From positions 24,623,739 to 24,687,738 of the forward strand of contig JAGTTD010000010.1 in assembly GCA_018398585.1 (NCBI GenBank): 64,000 bases of DNA. The letters are read 5' to 3'. The notes beneath the pieces were generated by a model. It saw nothing but the letters and a program-made list of their open reading frames with translations, was not told where the DNA came from and ran no database searches. A program made the position numbers and the translations under genes. Positions 1 to 10,143 of this stretch are shown piece after piece; within the stretch, counting starts at the first letter, position 1; every line of letters starts with the position of its first letter. This stretch comes from Simmondsia chinensis (taxonomy: Eukaryota > Streptophyta > Magnoliopsida > Caryophyllales > Simmondsiaceae).

Positions 1-164
1 TGATGCTACCACATTGACCCAAACCCAACAAAACTCAAGCCCAAAATGACATAAATCAACAATAACCCGATCTGGTCTAACTAGATCCTGAAAGGTTACC
101 CAACCTGCTTAACCAAAAATTTGAGATGATTCAAACGTGAAATGATCCAATTCAAATAAAACTT
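1..164. other. Unassigned DNA left of Copia element A
   Basis: AT-rich sequence without a convincing ORF or repeat structure. It ends where the 5' LTR of Copia element A begins (TGTCGGAATGTTGG at 165). It is probably the old host target of that insertion; nothing else can be supported. Confidence 0.4.
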
Positions 165-637
165 TGTCGGAATGTTGGGATAGTGTGCTTCAATTCTGTC
201 TATCTTGTGTTTTGCCTCAATCCTACATGAGAAGAATAGTGGTGGGGGGGTCTAATTTATATACCCTCTTCTCCTCCCACTTGGTAAAATCTTAGGGGAC
301 CTAGAGCGGGCTTGGTGTACCACACACGTGCGCACCCGCCGCAATGTGGTGTGAACTTTTCTAACCCGGAACTTTATTTTTACGGACATTTTGTTTTACT
401 TATCATAAACAAACTCCAGGGGAGTTATTGGACTGTGTTCAAGCTTGTGTGTTTAAGCTCGAGCTCAAGGGTCCCCTTGTGTCCAACCTCGAGGCTATTA
501 TGCTTGAGCCTTTGTCCGTTAGTCCAAGTTCCAGCTCGAGCTCAAGCATGTGTTATGACCAAGTCTCTGCCCACTTCTTTCCATAATCGTTGTCGCCTTA
601 GTTGTGACAAGATTTCCCGCTCCTCCATATCCACCAC
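165..637 (+). repeat. 5' LTR of Copia A, first part
   Basis: Aligns by eye with 11735-12240 over its whole length, sharing TAGTGTGCTTCAATT and CTTGGTAAAATCTTA blocks. It is cut at 637 by a solo LTR; the 5-bp sequence ACCAC (633-637) is repeated at 2111-2115, where this LTR resumes. A CA/CG-rich stretch near 320-345 differs between the two LTR copies. Confidence 0.85.
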
Positions 638-2110
638 TGATGCACTTGATTTTTACATTTATTTCTCATTCTTGCCATATATTTGGCATCTACATGTGTG
701 TTTTTGTTGTAATCTAGGTACATTTTGGCTTAGAGTACAACGGAGCAAACAAAGGCTGAAAAGTGGAAGATTCAAGCGTAATCGAGGCATAATTGAAGAC
801 TACTTTGAGAAACCCGACCACGTGTGCAAAATAAGTACCCATCGGGTTAAGATTCGGTCAAAAAGAGTCTTTCCTTGGGCGCGTGGATTGATTGACCATG
901 CATTTTGGCAATCGGTCGAGCTTAAAACGAGTAAAAGGCTAAAAAAAGGGTATTTATGACCCAATATGTTGCTAATATACTTATGAAACCACTTGGGTCA
1001 CGTAGATCTCTTCGAGAGCTTCGATTTGGTATATAATTTGGCCCATAACTCATTACGGATCAAAAGTTACGCTCATTTTAAGTTAACTGCGCAAGCTGCT
1101 AAGGGGGGCGCCGATCGATCGGTGGATCAGGAATGGCGCGGGACCAACCCTCAAGCACGCCCCATGTATAAATATGGAAGGGGACACCTAATTTCACATC
1201 TTTTGCCACACCTCCTCTCATCCTCTCCTCCCAAAGCCGCTACGAGATCCAAGGGGTTCTCAAACGCCGAAGCGCAGTTGGTCGGAGTGCCGGAAGGATC
1301 AAAGTAAGGATCAACGTCAACGTCAATTGAGGGAGTTTTCAATTCCTAATTGTTCATTCATTGTTTTCTCTTTTTTAGATGTTAATGATGTATAAAACTC
1401 CCATGGAGGAGTAGACTCTTTTAGTTTAGGGATGAAGGGCGGATAGTCGCCCGTATCCCAGATTTATATTATACTTTTGACGATTGGTTTAGTTGTGTTA
1501 TATTCGCACCCCTGTAAGGAGTTCTTCATGATTGTTGGATATTTTTGTATGTGTACTTGTAGCCATGACTAGATCTCCAACTTTGCAGACATAACAGGAT
1601 TTCACGCGTGGTCAGGGTTGAGGTTGTACCCAACCCCGAACCCAATCTTTTATATAAATTAATATTGAATTATGAGTAACAAAGGAATTAAGTAGTGCTA
1701 ATGAGATAAACTATGCTACACTTAGGGTGCTAAGATAGGTTATGCCTTTAGACTAGTTCATTACCCTAAGCCCTAATTTATATATTAACTCAGGCTTAGA
1801 ACTTGTAGCCTAAGTCCTTCAAATCAACGTCCTAAGTAAAATATAATGACGGGATACGTGTTAAGCTACCCTAAATTCACTCCCTAAACTAACATCAATT
1901 GAATTGACACTTTCAGTTTATCGTTAGTTTTGCTATTTTAGTTAACAAATCATTTAAACCAACCCAAAACTCGATTTCAACCGCTCGTTAATAACAAAAT
2001 CCAACTTAACTTCGATTCCCTGCGGATACGACCCGTATACCCGACAAAGCTACGACGATCTCGTATGCTTGCGAGTAGACGGTTTTAAAACACACTTTAA
2101 AATCACATCA
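638..2110 (+). mobile_element. Solo LTR (probable Ty3/gypsy) inserted in the Copia A LTR
   Basis: This 1473-bp block begins TGATGCACTTG and ends CACATCA, giving TG...CA termini with a TGATG/CATCA inverted repeat. It is flanked by a perfect 5-bp duplication ACCAC (633-637 and 2111-2115). It interrupts the Copia A LTR, whose uninterrupted counterpart is at about 12225-12240. No internal retroviral sequence is present, so it is a solo LTR left by LTR-LTR recombination. A TATA box (TATAAATAT, 1167-1175) lies inside, followed by pyrimidine-rich sequence. The 3' part carries CCTGCGGATACGACCCG (2018-2034) and a CTCGTATGCTTGCGAGTA block, of the kind seen near the 3' ends of plant gypsy LTRs. Family assignment is inference; the boundaries are seen directly. 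Confidence 0.85.
1167..1175 (+). promoter_or_regulatory. TATA box of the solo LTR
   Basis: TATAAATAT in the middle of the solo LTR, followed by CT-rich sequence with CACCTCCTCTCATCC. This is the usual position of the U3/R promoter of a plant LTR. Confidence 0.5.
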
Positions 2111-2664
2111 ACCACCTTCCTACCTGAGGCCGGATTTCTTGCCCTTAATCCATAACTGACTATCGCTTGCACGCTAAGTATATTTGTTTATAAATACCAT
2201 GCTTTGGGACGCCGTTCAATATACAACACAGAAATACAAAATCATTGTTTTCTCTTCTCTTCCACTCTAAAATTCTCTCTGAGTTTCTTCTTCATTACTC
2301 TGAGCAAGTTGGGGTGTACTCCAACCCATCACCTGATAGTACACTCCTGTGTTGGGTGTTGTATTCACCTTGGGAGTCGGAGTGCCTGACAATCCTTTGT
2401 GTACCATAGCGGGGGCATAAACGACTTAGGGCAGTGGTGAACTCCTCGATGCGGTGATTTCCTTCAGTTCAAGTCTTATTCTCTTAATCTCTTATTTTCT
2501 AATCATTTAATAATCTTATCTCATGTCCAATTGGTGTAATACGAGGTTTATTGTGTTCTGTTTCATCTTTGAGTTAGTTTAAGTTTTATTTATGCCCTCT
2601 CGAGTTAGCCTCGGCATCTAGAGCTTGAGATTTTAATTACCCATTGGCCATTATTTTTCCAACA
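2111..2664 (+). repeat. 5' LTR of Copia A, second part (R/U5)
   Basis: Resumes after the solo LTR with the duplicated ACCAC and runs through a TATA box (TTATAAATA, 2188-2196) to TTCCAACA at 2664. That end is the inverted partner of the LTR start. The 3' LTR copy stops before this TATA region. No standard initiator-Met primer site follows; the sequence after 2664 has diverged. Confidence 0.7.
2188..2196 (+). promoter_or_regulatory. TATA box of the Copia A 5' LTR
   Basis: TTATAAATA, about 500 bp upstream of the gag ATG at 2699, is the plausible promoter of element A. The truncated 3' LTR lacks this region. Confidence 0.45.
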
Positions 2665-2698
2665 TTCTAAGTCGTTTACCTAAATGAGTAATCAAAAC

Positions 2699-3040
2699 AT
2701 GGCTAATGCTAGTTTATTATTCTCGACATGTCAAGGACTGACCCTTTAGACGGGAAAAACTATAAAATATGGTCTAACAAAATCGAGTTTTTCCTTGGGA
2801 AAATTGATGTCCATTACACCCTCTCGAGTGACAGGGCTCCTCCTAGGTCGAGTCGTGACTTTGAGAAAGATAATTGAACCTATAGGGGAATGTTATAGCA
2901 TTATGTGACAGCTCCACTTTACCAGATTTATAGTAAGATGAATACTGCTAAAGAAATTTGGGAGGCCTTACGTAATAAGTACCCAATGGATGATAGTGCT
3001 GCTAAGAAGTATATTTGTGCTAAATGGTTACCCTCCACTA
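2699..3040 (+). pseudogene. Copia gag, N-terminal remnant
   Basis: Starts at ATG 2699 (MANASLLF). Frames after this start spell gag-type sequence: DGKNYKIWSNKIEFFLG, then YQIYSKMNTAKEIWEALRNK and KKYICAKWL. The KxW...K...L opening and the AKEIWEAL motif are typical of the UBN2/retrotrans_gag domain of plant Copia elements. A stop or frameshift occurs at about 2748 and more stops follow (near 2875 and 2900). At 3040 the frame is broken by an RTE LINE and continues at 4166 in register if the LINE and one target-site copy are removed. Confidence 0.8.
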
Positions 3041-4148
3041 TCAAGTTCGGTACCTCTACCGGCCAAGCATAGGAGACGTTAAGATTGGATCGGAGAGCAT
3101 ACTGCAGAAAGAGTGCTTTAAATATTTGGCTTCCAAGTTGCAACAAGACGGCGAAGTAGACGCAGATGTCAACAACCGGATTAAAGTGGGTCGGCATAAA
3201 TAGAGGATGGCATCTACGGTACTATGCAATAGGAAGTTTCCGTTAAAGTTAAAAAGAAAATATTATAAGACGGTTGTGAGACCGGCTATGTCGTACAGGG
3301 CGGAGTGCTGGCCAGCTAAGCATCATCACAGGCAGAAGTTGAAGGTGGCGGAAATGAAGATGCTGAGATGAATGTGTAGACAAACAAGGATGGATAAGAT
3401 CAGAAATGAAGTTATAAAAAGTAAATTGGGCTTGGCCTTAATTGAGGATAAGTTAAAGAAGCAACGTTTGCGGTGGTTTGGGCATGTTAGGAGCAGACCA
3501 ACCACTGCCCCTGTCAAGAAGTGCGAACAACTCCATATTACAGACAGGAAGAGGGGGAGAGGCCGACCAAAGAAGAGCTAGATGGAGGCAATTCGACAAG
3601 ACCTCACCTATCTCAACTTAAATGAGGAGATGGCCCTAGATAGAGCTTAGTGGAAGATTAGTATAGGTGTTACCGATATAGCGGTTTAAGATCGAAGAGC
3701 ACCACTAAGCTAGTATTTAGGACCTGAGGCTTTTTCCAGGCTTGCTTGATTTTTACACACTGTTGCCGTATGCTGGTTGCTTCGAGTTCTTATTGTTTGT
3801 CGCATTGTTTGTCGTTTTGTTTGTTGCCTTGTTGCTCTAATGCATTCTCGTTGCTTTATAATATCTATACGTCCGTTATGCAGATATGTTGATATGTAGC
3901 GTTGTGTTTACTTGTACTCCTTGATGACTGTATGCTCTTTGCTTTGATGCTGCCATGCTATTCATGCTTTTTGTGCTCTTCAACTGTCTCAGGTTGGGGG
4001 TCCTTGGAAACAGCCTCTTGTTAGGGTATCACCGTGAAGGGGTAAGGCTGCGTACATCTCACCCACCCTGCCCCCCCTCCCCCCTCCCCCCCAAAAAAAA
4101 GACCCTGCTTATGCGGGAGCCCTTGAGGCACTGGGTGTGTCATTGTTG
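3041..4148 (+). mobile_element. RTE-type LINE 1, 5'-truncated
   Basis: The insertion is flanked by a 17-bp imperfect target duplication (3024-3040 and 4149-4165, ATGGTTAC/TCCTCCA...). It contains only the C-terminal part of a reverse-transcriptase ORF and a 3' UTR. The UTR has a block starting about 3990 (GTTGGGGGTCC...AAACAGCCTCT...GGGGTAAGGCTGCGTACATC) that recurs in LINE 2 and in both 5S-headed SINEs. It ends in a short CATTGTTG tail, in line with the (TTG)n tails of plant RTE LINEs. 5' truncation is normal for target-primed reverse transcription. Confidence 0.85.
3099..3689 (+). pseudogene. RTE LINE reverse transcriptase, C-terminal remnant
   Basis: The frame from 3099 reads KECFKYLASKL, then KRKYYKTVVRPAMSY, AECWPA, MKMLR, LRWFGHVRSRPTTAPVK and GRGRPKKS. 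This is the characteristic C-terminal region of plant RTE-clade LINE ORFs, downstream of the RT catalytic palm. At least four in-frame stops interrupt it (for example in RHK*RMAS, MLR*MC, PKKS*MEA and DRA*WK), so it is dead. The endonuclease and the RT catalytic motifs are absent because of 5' truncation. Strongest match within the window: LINE 2 at 10522-11022. Confidence 0.85.
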
Positions 4149-4165
4149 ATGGTTATCCTCCATTA

Positions 4166-4440
4166 TGACCGATGATAAGCCTGTCTTAGATCAAATCCAC
4201 GAGTATGAGAATTTGTGTGCTGACATACTTAATGAAGGAATGAAAATGTGTGAGATGTTTCAAGCAAACTGAATCATTGATAAATTGCCTCCATTGTGGG
4301 AAAACCATAAGGCTCAATTAAAACACAAAAAAGAAGGATATGACCTTGCAAAAGCTAGTTTCCCACATTAACTCAGAGGGCTAGAACCAAAAACATGCAA
4401 AAGAAAGGACATCTGGGCACTCATCTGCCTCTAATAACCT
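4166..4440 (+). pseudogene. Copia gag, continuation after the LINE
   Basis: Continues the gag reading frame of 2699-3040: DDKPVLDQIHEYENL, then LNEGMKMCEMFQAN with a stop, KLPPLWENHKAQLKHKKEGY. These match the middle of the Copia gag domain (the 'QIHEYENL...EGM...LPP.W' region). It contains a stop at about 4270 and another near 4368. Confidence 0.75.
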
Positions 4441-4442
4441 AA

Positions 4443-4859
4443 TTGAGTCAAAGACTACAGGAAAGAATGACAGGTTTAAGAAGTCATGGAATAAGAGACG
4501 TTCCAACCGAGGGTCGAGCTCCAACTCGAAGCAAAAGCAAACTCGTGGAAAGAGGCCTCAAAACAACCCTAAAGATGGACAAAAACGAGCAACCATTATG
4601 GGGGAAGCCCACGTCGTCAGTCTCAATGTACCATGACTCACGAGCAACCATTAGAGTTGCTCAAAGTGAGGGGTATAATAGCAAACACAGGCATATTCGC
4701 CCGAGACATGGTGTAGTAAGGCACCTTATTGAGAATAATGTGATATTGCTCGAGTTTGTAAAGAGTGAGAAGAATTTGCAAGATCCTCTTACTAAAGGCC
4801 TTTCTAAGAAGGCAGTATGTGATACAGTAGAGGGAATGGGATTAAGCCCACTTATGTGA
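4443..4859 (+). pseudogene. Copia gag tail fused to RNase H C-terminus by deletion
   Basis: One 138-codon frame crosses a deletion junction. Before about 4620 an overlapping frame still reads a basic, nucleocapsid-like gag segment (RFKKSWNKRR...). After it the frame reads HDSRATIRVAQSEGYNSKHR, HGVVRHLIENNV, FVKSEKNLQDPLTKGLSKK. This is the C-terminus of a Copia RNase H, the DS.A...A...H.R.KHI..R....R motif plus the D.LTK end. Protease, integrase, RT and the first part of RNase H are missing between them. The open frame is a by-product of the junction and is not evidence for a working protein. Confidence 0.75.
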
Positions 4860-5269
4860 TCAATCTCAGGAGTATTCTCGATTTCAATGGGTCAAATGAA
4901 GCCAAGGTTGAGCAATTTATGACTAAGCCACCCTAGCCCCTTTCGAGATAATGCTACTGATGACTTGGATCTGTCAAATCTGCCATGACGTTTAGATTGA
5001 GCTCTAAGCTCTTAATGTTGTTCATAGCCCGTTGTAATGGTGTGGGGAAACACATCTGATACACACACCATACTGGCATAACGTGAGGATGAGCTTAAGG
5101 CTCTTATTGGTGTCCATAGCCTATAATGGTGGTGTGAGGAAGAACACATGATGGACTCACCTAGGGGAATGTAGGGGGTGCTAAGACATCCTCTGTTGAG
5201 AGTAAGGGGTTACTCTCTAAAGCGTTCCTGAGTATCCAGGCATCAGATTTGTTTTGTTAAGAAGGACCT
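4860..5269 (+). other. 3' untranslated region of Copia A, left part
   Basis: Follows the RNase H stop (TGA, 4858-4860). Contains an imperfect direct repeat of about 75 bp (about 4990-5065 and 5085-5160), each carrying GAGCT.AAGCTCTTA and CATAGCC..TAATGGTG. The region is cut at 5269 by the chromovirus and continues at 11491-11734 to the polypurine tract. Confidence 0.65.
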
Positions 5270-5581
5270 TGTTATGATTCGTGATCAACCTTGAATCACA
5301 ACCTAAGATAGTAGAAGAATTTGAGTTGAGAGAATTGAGATTGAAGAAGAAGAATCAAATTGTATTCATTCAATGAATCTAATTACAAAGACAAACCAAC
5401 CTTTTATACTCCAATCCAACTAATGCCGGTGGAGCTAAAATATCTAGCAAGACAAGACATAATCGACTTAACTACCTCATCCTCTACAACTTCGAATGAA
5501 GCTTTTTCCCGCCAAAACCCCTTATTCAAATATTACAAGAATTGCCACTACTTACAACTTTCCTAAGATCAAATCATAACA
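5270..5581 (-). repeat. 3' LTR of the chromovirus
   Basis: 312 bp, TG...CA ends, uninterrupted. Pairs with 10281-11490: both share the block ending in GCCGGTGGAGCTAAAATATC and the terminal CTAAGATCAAATCAT. The polypurine tract (AAAAGAGGGGGTAT on the minus strand) lies at 5582-5597. Confidence 0.9.
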
Positions 5582-5597
5582 ATACCCCCTCTTTTAG

Positions 5598-6058
5598 AAC
5601 ATTCTTGTCTCAAGAATGAAAGGATGGAAATTGACTCTTAATGAAACTCAAGCTCTCCCAAGTAGGATCTTCATGATCCTAATTAGTCCACTGCACTAAC
5701 ACCTCCTTAATCTGATTGCCCTGCTACTATATCACCCTTGAATCCAAGATAGCTACTGGTCGCTGCACACTGTCACCACTGGCAGCTGCTTAATTAGCCA
5801 CATGCTGCTTCAGAAGGGAAACATGGAAGACTAGATGGACAGAAGAATCTGGAGGCAGCTCCAATCTATAAGCAACTCTTCCAACCTTCTCCAACACCTT
5901 GTAAGGCCCAAAATAACGTGCACTCAACTTCACACTCTTGCGCACTGCTACACTTGATTGTCTGTAAGGCTATAGCTTCAAGTATACAAGATCTCTCACC
6001 TGAAATGACTTATCAACACACTTCCTGTCAGCATAAAATTTCATCCTAGCCTGTGCCA
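5598..6058 (-). pseudogene. Chromovirus integrase C-terminus and chromodomain-like tail
   Basis: Minus-strand frames below 6060 read MKFYADRK, DLVYLKL, PYRQSSVAVRKSVKLSARYF, GPYKVLEKVGRVAYRLELP and VFHVSLLK. This is the GPY/F region of Ty3/gypsy integrases. Further on come VLVQWTN, EDPTWESLSFIKSQFPSF and LETRMF, the W...W...E pattern of the chromodomain at the end of plant chromovirus polyproteins. At least two stops lie between them. The same region is present in the truncated chromovirus at 33963-34396. Confidence 0.75.
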
Positions 6059-6059
6059 A

Positions 6060-7111
6060 TTACAAGTTATCCTTTAGCTGCTGGACCAATTGCTTCCTCT
6101 GAAGTAGCAGTTCATTAACATCAACAATAGAAGAAGTAGCTCCTTGCAACACCATTAGAGATGGAGGATAATTACCATAAAGAGCCTTGAAGGGAGTTGT
6201 TCCCAAAGCAGAATGAGCGTGTGAATTGTACCAGAATTCTGCCAAGGACAAACACCTGTGCCATTGCTTGGGAAAGTTGAAGATCATGCTCCTTAAGTAC
6301 TGCTCTAAACACTGACTCACCCTCTCTGTTTTCCCATCTGACAGAGGGTGATAAGATGAGCTCAAAGCTAAGGAAAAGCCCAGCAGCAGAAACAACTCAC
6401 GCCAAAAATGACTTGTGAACAATCTATATATTTCAGAAACAATGGATTGAGGCAACCCATGGAGCTCGTAGATGTTGTCCAAGAACACCTTGGCAAGTTT
6501 CTCAACTGAAATTGGATGATTTGGGGCTATAAAATGCCAAAACTTGGTGAATCAATCCACTACAACCCAAATTATCTCCTTCCCTTTAGACTTGGGCAAC
6601 CCCTCAATGAAATCCATATTTATGTGTTGCCATGCTCTATCTGGAATTGGTAAAGGCTGCAGCAACCCTTGATAATGCATATGATTGGTTTTAGTATGCT
6701 CGCAAACATCACAGGCTTGAACAATTTCCACAACATCCTTCCTCAACCAAGCCAATGAAAGTACTGTCTCAGCCATTGATAAGTTCCTTCTATGCCAGCA
6801 TGCCCTCCCCAAGCAGAATCATGAGAACTCACAATAATTTGCCTTCTTAAGTCAGTCTTGGAGCCAATGTACACCTTACCCTTCAGTGTAATAATTCCAT
6901 TAGCAACTGCTATCTCTGAATCTCCACCAGGGAAGTCGTTCTTGATGCTAAAGGCAATGATACATTCTTGAGCAATGCTAAAGGCAATGATACATTCTTG
7001 AGCAAAACTATCTTCATCATAAGACTTATACACCTCATCCATCCAAGAAGGCAAAGCAATTGAAATAGCAAAACAAGAACCTGATTTTGTTCCTTCATGC
7101 TTGCGTGACAA
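6060..7111 (-). pseudogene. Chromovirus integrase (zinc finger and catalytic core)
   Basis: Minus-strand frames show the HHCC zinc-binding part (HDSAWGGHAGIEGTYQWL... then VQACDVCEHTK). The catalytic core follows, with INMDFIEGLPKSKG (first Asp) and SEIYRLFTSHFWRELF, where the second Asp expected in the 'SDRD..FTS' motif is lost. YHPLSDGKTERVSQCLEQYLR carries the Glu. The coding is split over frames 6743-7111, 6552-6812 and 6060-6488 by a frameshift near 6790 and a stop near 6550. A 30-bp direct duplication at about 6948-7007 repeats QECIIAFSI. Confidence 0.85.
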
Positions 7112-7138
7112 AGCATCGGCAGCTAAATTCTCCTTGCC

Positions 7139-7710
7139 TCAAAAATACTCAATTGAATAGTCTAGTCCCAACATCTTCACGAGACCCTTACGCTGCACCC
7201 TTGTAGTAATTTTATGCTCCAACAAGTATTTAAGACTTTGATGATCCATTCTAATAATGAAATGATGTCCTTCCAGGTAATGCCTCCACTTCTTGACTGC
7301 CGTGAGAATTACAAGATATTCCTTCTCATAAATGGACAAGCTCACATGCCTTGAGCTAAGGCCTTGACTCAAGTAGGCCACAGGTCTTCCTCTTTGGGAT
7401 AAAACTGCTCCCACTCCAGTTCTACTTGCTTCTATTTCCAATGTAAAAGGAACATTGAAATCTGGCATAAGAAGCACTAGAGCTAAGCACATAGCAATCT
7501 TCAACCTCTCAAATGCTTCTTGAGCTGCTTCAGACCAATGGAAGGCATCTTTTTTGAGGAGATCAGTTAATGGCTTTGCAATCATACCGTATCCTGCTAC
7601 AAATTTCCGGTAATAACCAGTCAATCCCAAGAATCCTCTCAACTGCTTGAGGGAAACAGGAGTTGGCCATTGCTTCACTGCTTCCACCTTGGCTGGATCA
7701 GTGCTACACC
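7139..7710 (-). pseudogene. Chromovirus RNase H
   Basis: Frame 7139-7687 reads LKQLRGFLGLTGYYRKFVAG (RT thumb), HWSEAAQEAFERLK, FTLEIEASRTGVGAVLSQ, RPVAYLSQGLS, YEKEYLVILTAVKKWRHYL and HFIIRMDHQSLKYLL. This is a Ty3/gypsy RNase H; the usual 'TDAS' Asp is Glu here (EIEAS). It is out of frame with the RT upstream: one base appears to be missing in the GVA-TDPAKVE region at about 7708. Downstream RNase H residues after HKITTRVQRK are intact. Confidence 0.85.
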
Positions 7711-8553
7711 ATCATAAGAGATAATATGACCTAAGTATTCCACTTGACATTGGGCAAAAGTGCACTTAGACAGCTTAGCAAACAACTTGTGCTATCGTAT
7801 GAGCTCAAACACGTGCCTAAGATGATCCACGTGTGAGTCCAAGGAGGGACTATACACCAAGATGTCATCAAAGAAGACCAGGACAAACTCCCTCAATAAT
7901 GGCTTAAAGACTGCATTCATCAAGGCCTGGAATGTCGCTGGAGCATTGGTAAATCCAAAAGGCATCACCATAAATTTGTAATGTCCACGATAAGTTCTAA
8001 AAGCAGTCTTATAAATGTCTTGCTCCATCACTCGAATCTGATAATACCCTTGCCTCAAATCCAACTTGGAAAAGTAGTGCGATGCATGCAATTCATCCAA
8101 GAGATCATCAACAATCGGAATTGGGAACTTATTCTTTATGGTCAGGGCATTCAATTGCCTGTAATCTATGCACATTCTCGATGACCCATCCTTCTTTTTG
8201 ACAAGTATGACAAGAGAAGCAAATGGAATATGTTTTTGTCGAATGAACTTAGTTTTCAGGAACTCATCTACCTGTCTTTCAATCTCGCTCTTCTGTGAAT
8301 GAGGGTACCTGTAAGGCCTCAAATTGACAGGATCTGAATTGGATTTAAATGGTATAGCATGATCAAGGGATCTTCTAGGAGGAAGGCAGGTTGGTTGATC
8401 AAATAAGTCACTGAATTCCTGAAGCAGCTTGCTTATGGAATGATATAAATTCACCCCTGCCTCTTCTGTCTCAGCTGTGATAGAGAAAAATTGTCCTATC
8501 CATTGATAATCTTGCTTCCTGATCACTCCCTCTAATCTCTTGCCACTCATCAA
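7711..8553 (-). pseudogene. Chromovirus reverse transcriptase
   Basis: Minus-strand frame with the RT motifs in order: FLKTKFIRQKHIPFASLVIL, VKKKDGSSRMCIDYRQLN, IVDDLLDELHASHYFSKLDL, RQGYYQIRV, MVMPFGFTNAPATFQALMN and VLVFFDDILVYSPS. The catalytic FFDDI box is intact. An amber stop separates it from the protease frame upstream. A second stop (R*HKLFAKLSKC, near 7792) falls where the family normally has Gln. Frame 7792-8553 is the longest surviving open stretch. Confidence 0.9.
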
Positions 8554-8559
8554 CTGCAG

Positions 8560-8955
8560 CTAACCTTGTTCCACAACTCCCTGCAACTTGATTGTTTTGC
8601 CATTTAACTCAAAGGAGATTGAAAGCTGACCAAAATCAAACACCACGGGACTGATTATTTTCATCCAATCCACCCCAAGAACCATATCACATCCGCCTAA
8701 CTTCAAGACTCTGAAGTCAGACACAAACGAGTGACCTTGCATCTGCCAATTAAACTGATTACACTTCATTTGAGTAAGCATTGAATTCCCATCAGCAACA
8801 TTCACAGCTAAGGGACCTGTTTTGATCATTTCATGGCCTACTCTCTTGACAACTTTTGGATCAACAAAACTATGAGTACTGCCACTGTTAATCAAAATCA
8901 AGAGTGGTTTGTGACTAGCTTCTCCTTTGATTCTTATAGTATTATGCAAGCCCAT
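8560..8955 (-). pseudogene. Chromovirus retropepsin-like protease
   Basis: 131-codon frame with LLILINSGSTHSFVD, MVLGVDWMK and FDFGQLSISFELNGK, the layout of a Ty3/gypsy aspartic protease upstream of RT. The catalytic triplet normally read as DSG is NSG here, so the active-site Asp is missing. It shares its frame with the RT domain and is separated from it by a TAG stop. Confidence 0.85.
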
Positions 8956-9160
8956 TACCAGTAAGGGCCTTAACTAAAATTTCCATCCCATTCTCCTCAT
9001 ATTCCACTTCTCATTCCTCCTCCACATGATCACTGTACTCCTTTTCTTCCTCCTGGCCATCTGATACTTCATCAACCTCAGCTCCAGAAACAGACATGAG
9101 AAGTTTAGGATTGCATTTATGTCCAAAGAACTATTGCTGATTGCTATTGAAGCATAACCT

Positions 9161-10143
9161 CTAAGCCTTTTTCTCCTCTAAACTCAAGGGCTTGGGAGCA
9201 CTCCTATTGCTGATTTGCACTGATGAACCTGCCTGGCCACTCTTGCTCTTCTGAGCATCAGAACTTGCAAGAACCGTAGCCTCATACAGCTTGGCTTTAG
9301 AATAAGCCCAGGACAAGGACAAAGGGCTGATTACCTTAACTAAGGCTTTAATCCTTGGCTTGAGACCACTGATGAAGCTAGAGATATAGTATGCCTTACT
9401 AGCTCCAGGGTTCATAGACATCATTCTCGCTCTTAAGTTCTCGAATCGAGTCATATACTCTCTTACTGAGGTTGTTTGAGTTACTTTATTGAAATTATCC
9501 ACCACATCCCCCAGATCCTCATCACCAAACCTCTCACAAAATTCATCAACAAATTCAAGCCAAGTGATATCAGGATTGCTAAGAAGCAAGCTATGGAACC
9601 ATACCTCATGATCTCCTCGTAAGTGCACCACTGCTAATTCCACCTTATCAGCCTCTAACACATGAAAAAACGAAAATACCTCTCGCACCTTCTAATCCAA
9701 GATTGTGGATGTGATCCATCAAATGTATCAATTTTCACCTCAGGCTGCCTGTAACTAAAGCTCCTAACCACAGCTACACCTTCAGAATTCTCCACAAAAC
9801 CTTAAGGATACAAAGGATCAGGAGGCCTGCCGTGATGGCTTGCAGGTAACAATATTCTAGCTCCAGGAGGCATCGCTTAGCGATCAACTTGCTCTTGCAA
9901 ATCTGCCAACTGTTGTTGTACTTGCTGCTATGAATGAGTCACATTTCGAGATAAATCTCCAACAGACAATAACAATTCCTGGATTTGTTGTTGCATTTGA
10001 GCTATACGATCATCTGAACTTTAATTCACAGCTGCAGCAGCACTAGTGCTAGCTCCAACATTAGCAGCTGCTCCAGCTATAGCTCCCGCAATAACTCCAG
10101 CATACGAAGCAGCCTAAGCTCTAGTTGTAACTACTCCAGCCAT
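9161..10143 (-). pseudogene. Chromovirus gag
   Basis: Starts at ATG 10143 (MAGVVTTRA then a stop), an Ala-rich leader and a Gln-rich coiled-coil-like segment. These lead into the gag core in frame 9161-9688: LAVVHLRGDHEVWFHSLLLS, FVDEFCERFG, FNKVTQTTSVREYMTRFENL and YYISSFISGLKPRIKALV. This is the retrotrans_gag domain. Below 9161 a degraded zinc knuckle is visible (CFN... with stop ...FGHKC, second Cys lost). Several stops and a frameshift near 9690 disrupt it. Confidence 0.85.

Noticed and set aside
6948..7007. CRISPR-like or other spaced repeat
   Set aside because: A single perfect tandem duplication within a retrotransposon integrase. No repeat-spacer structure occurs anywhere in this plant sequence.
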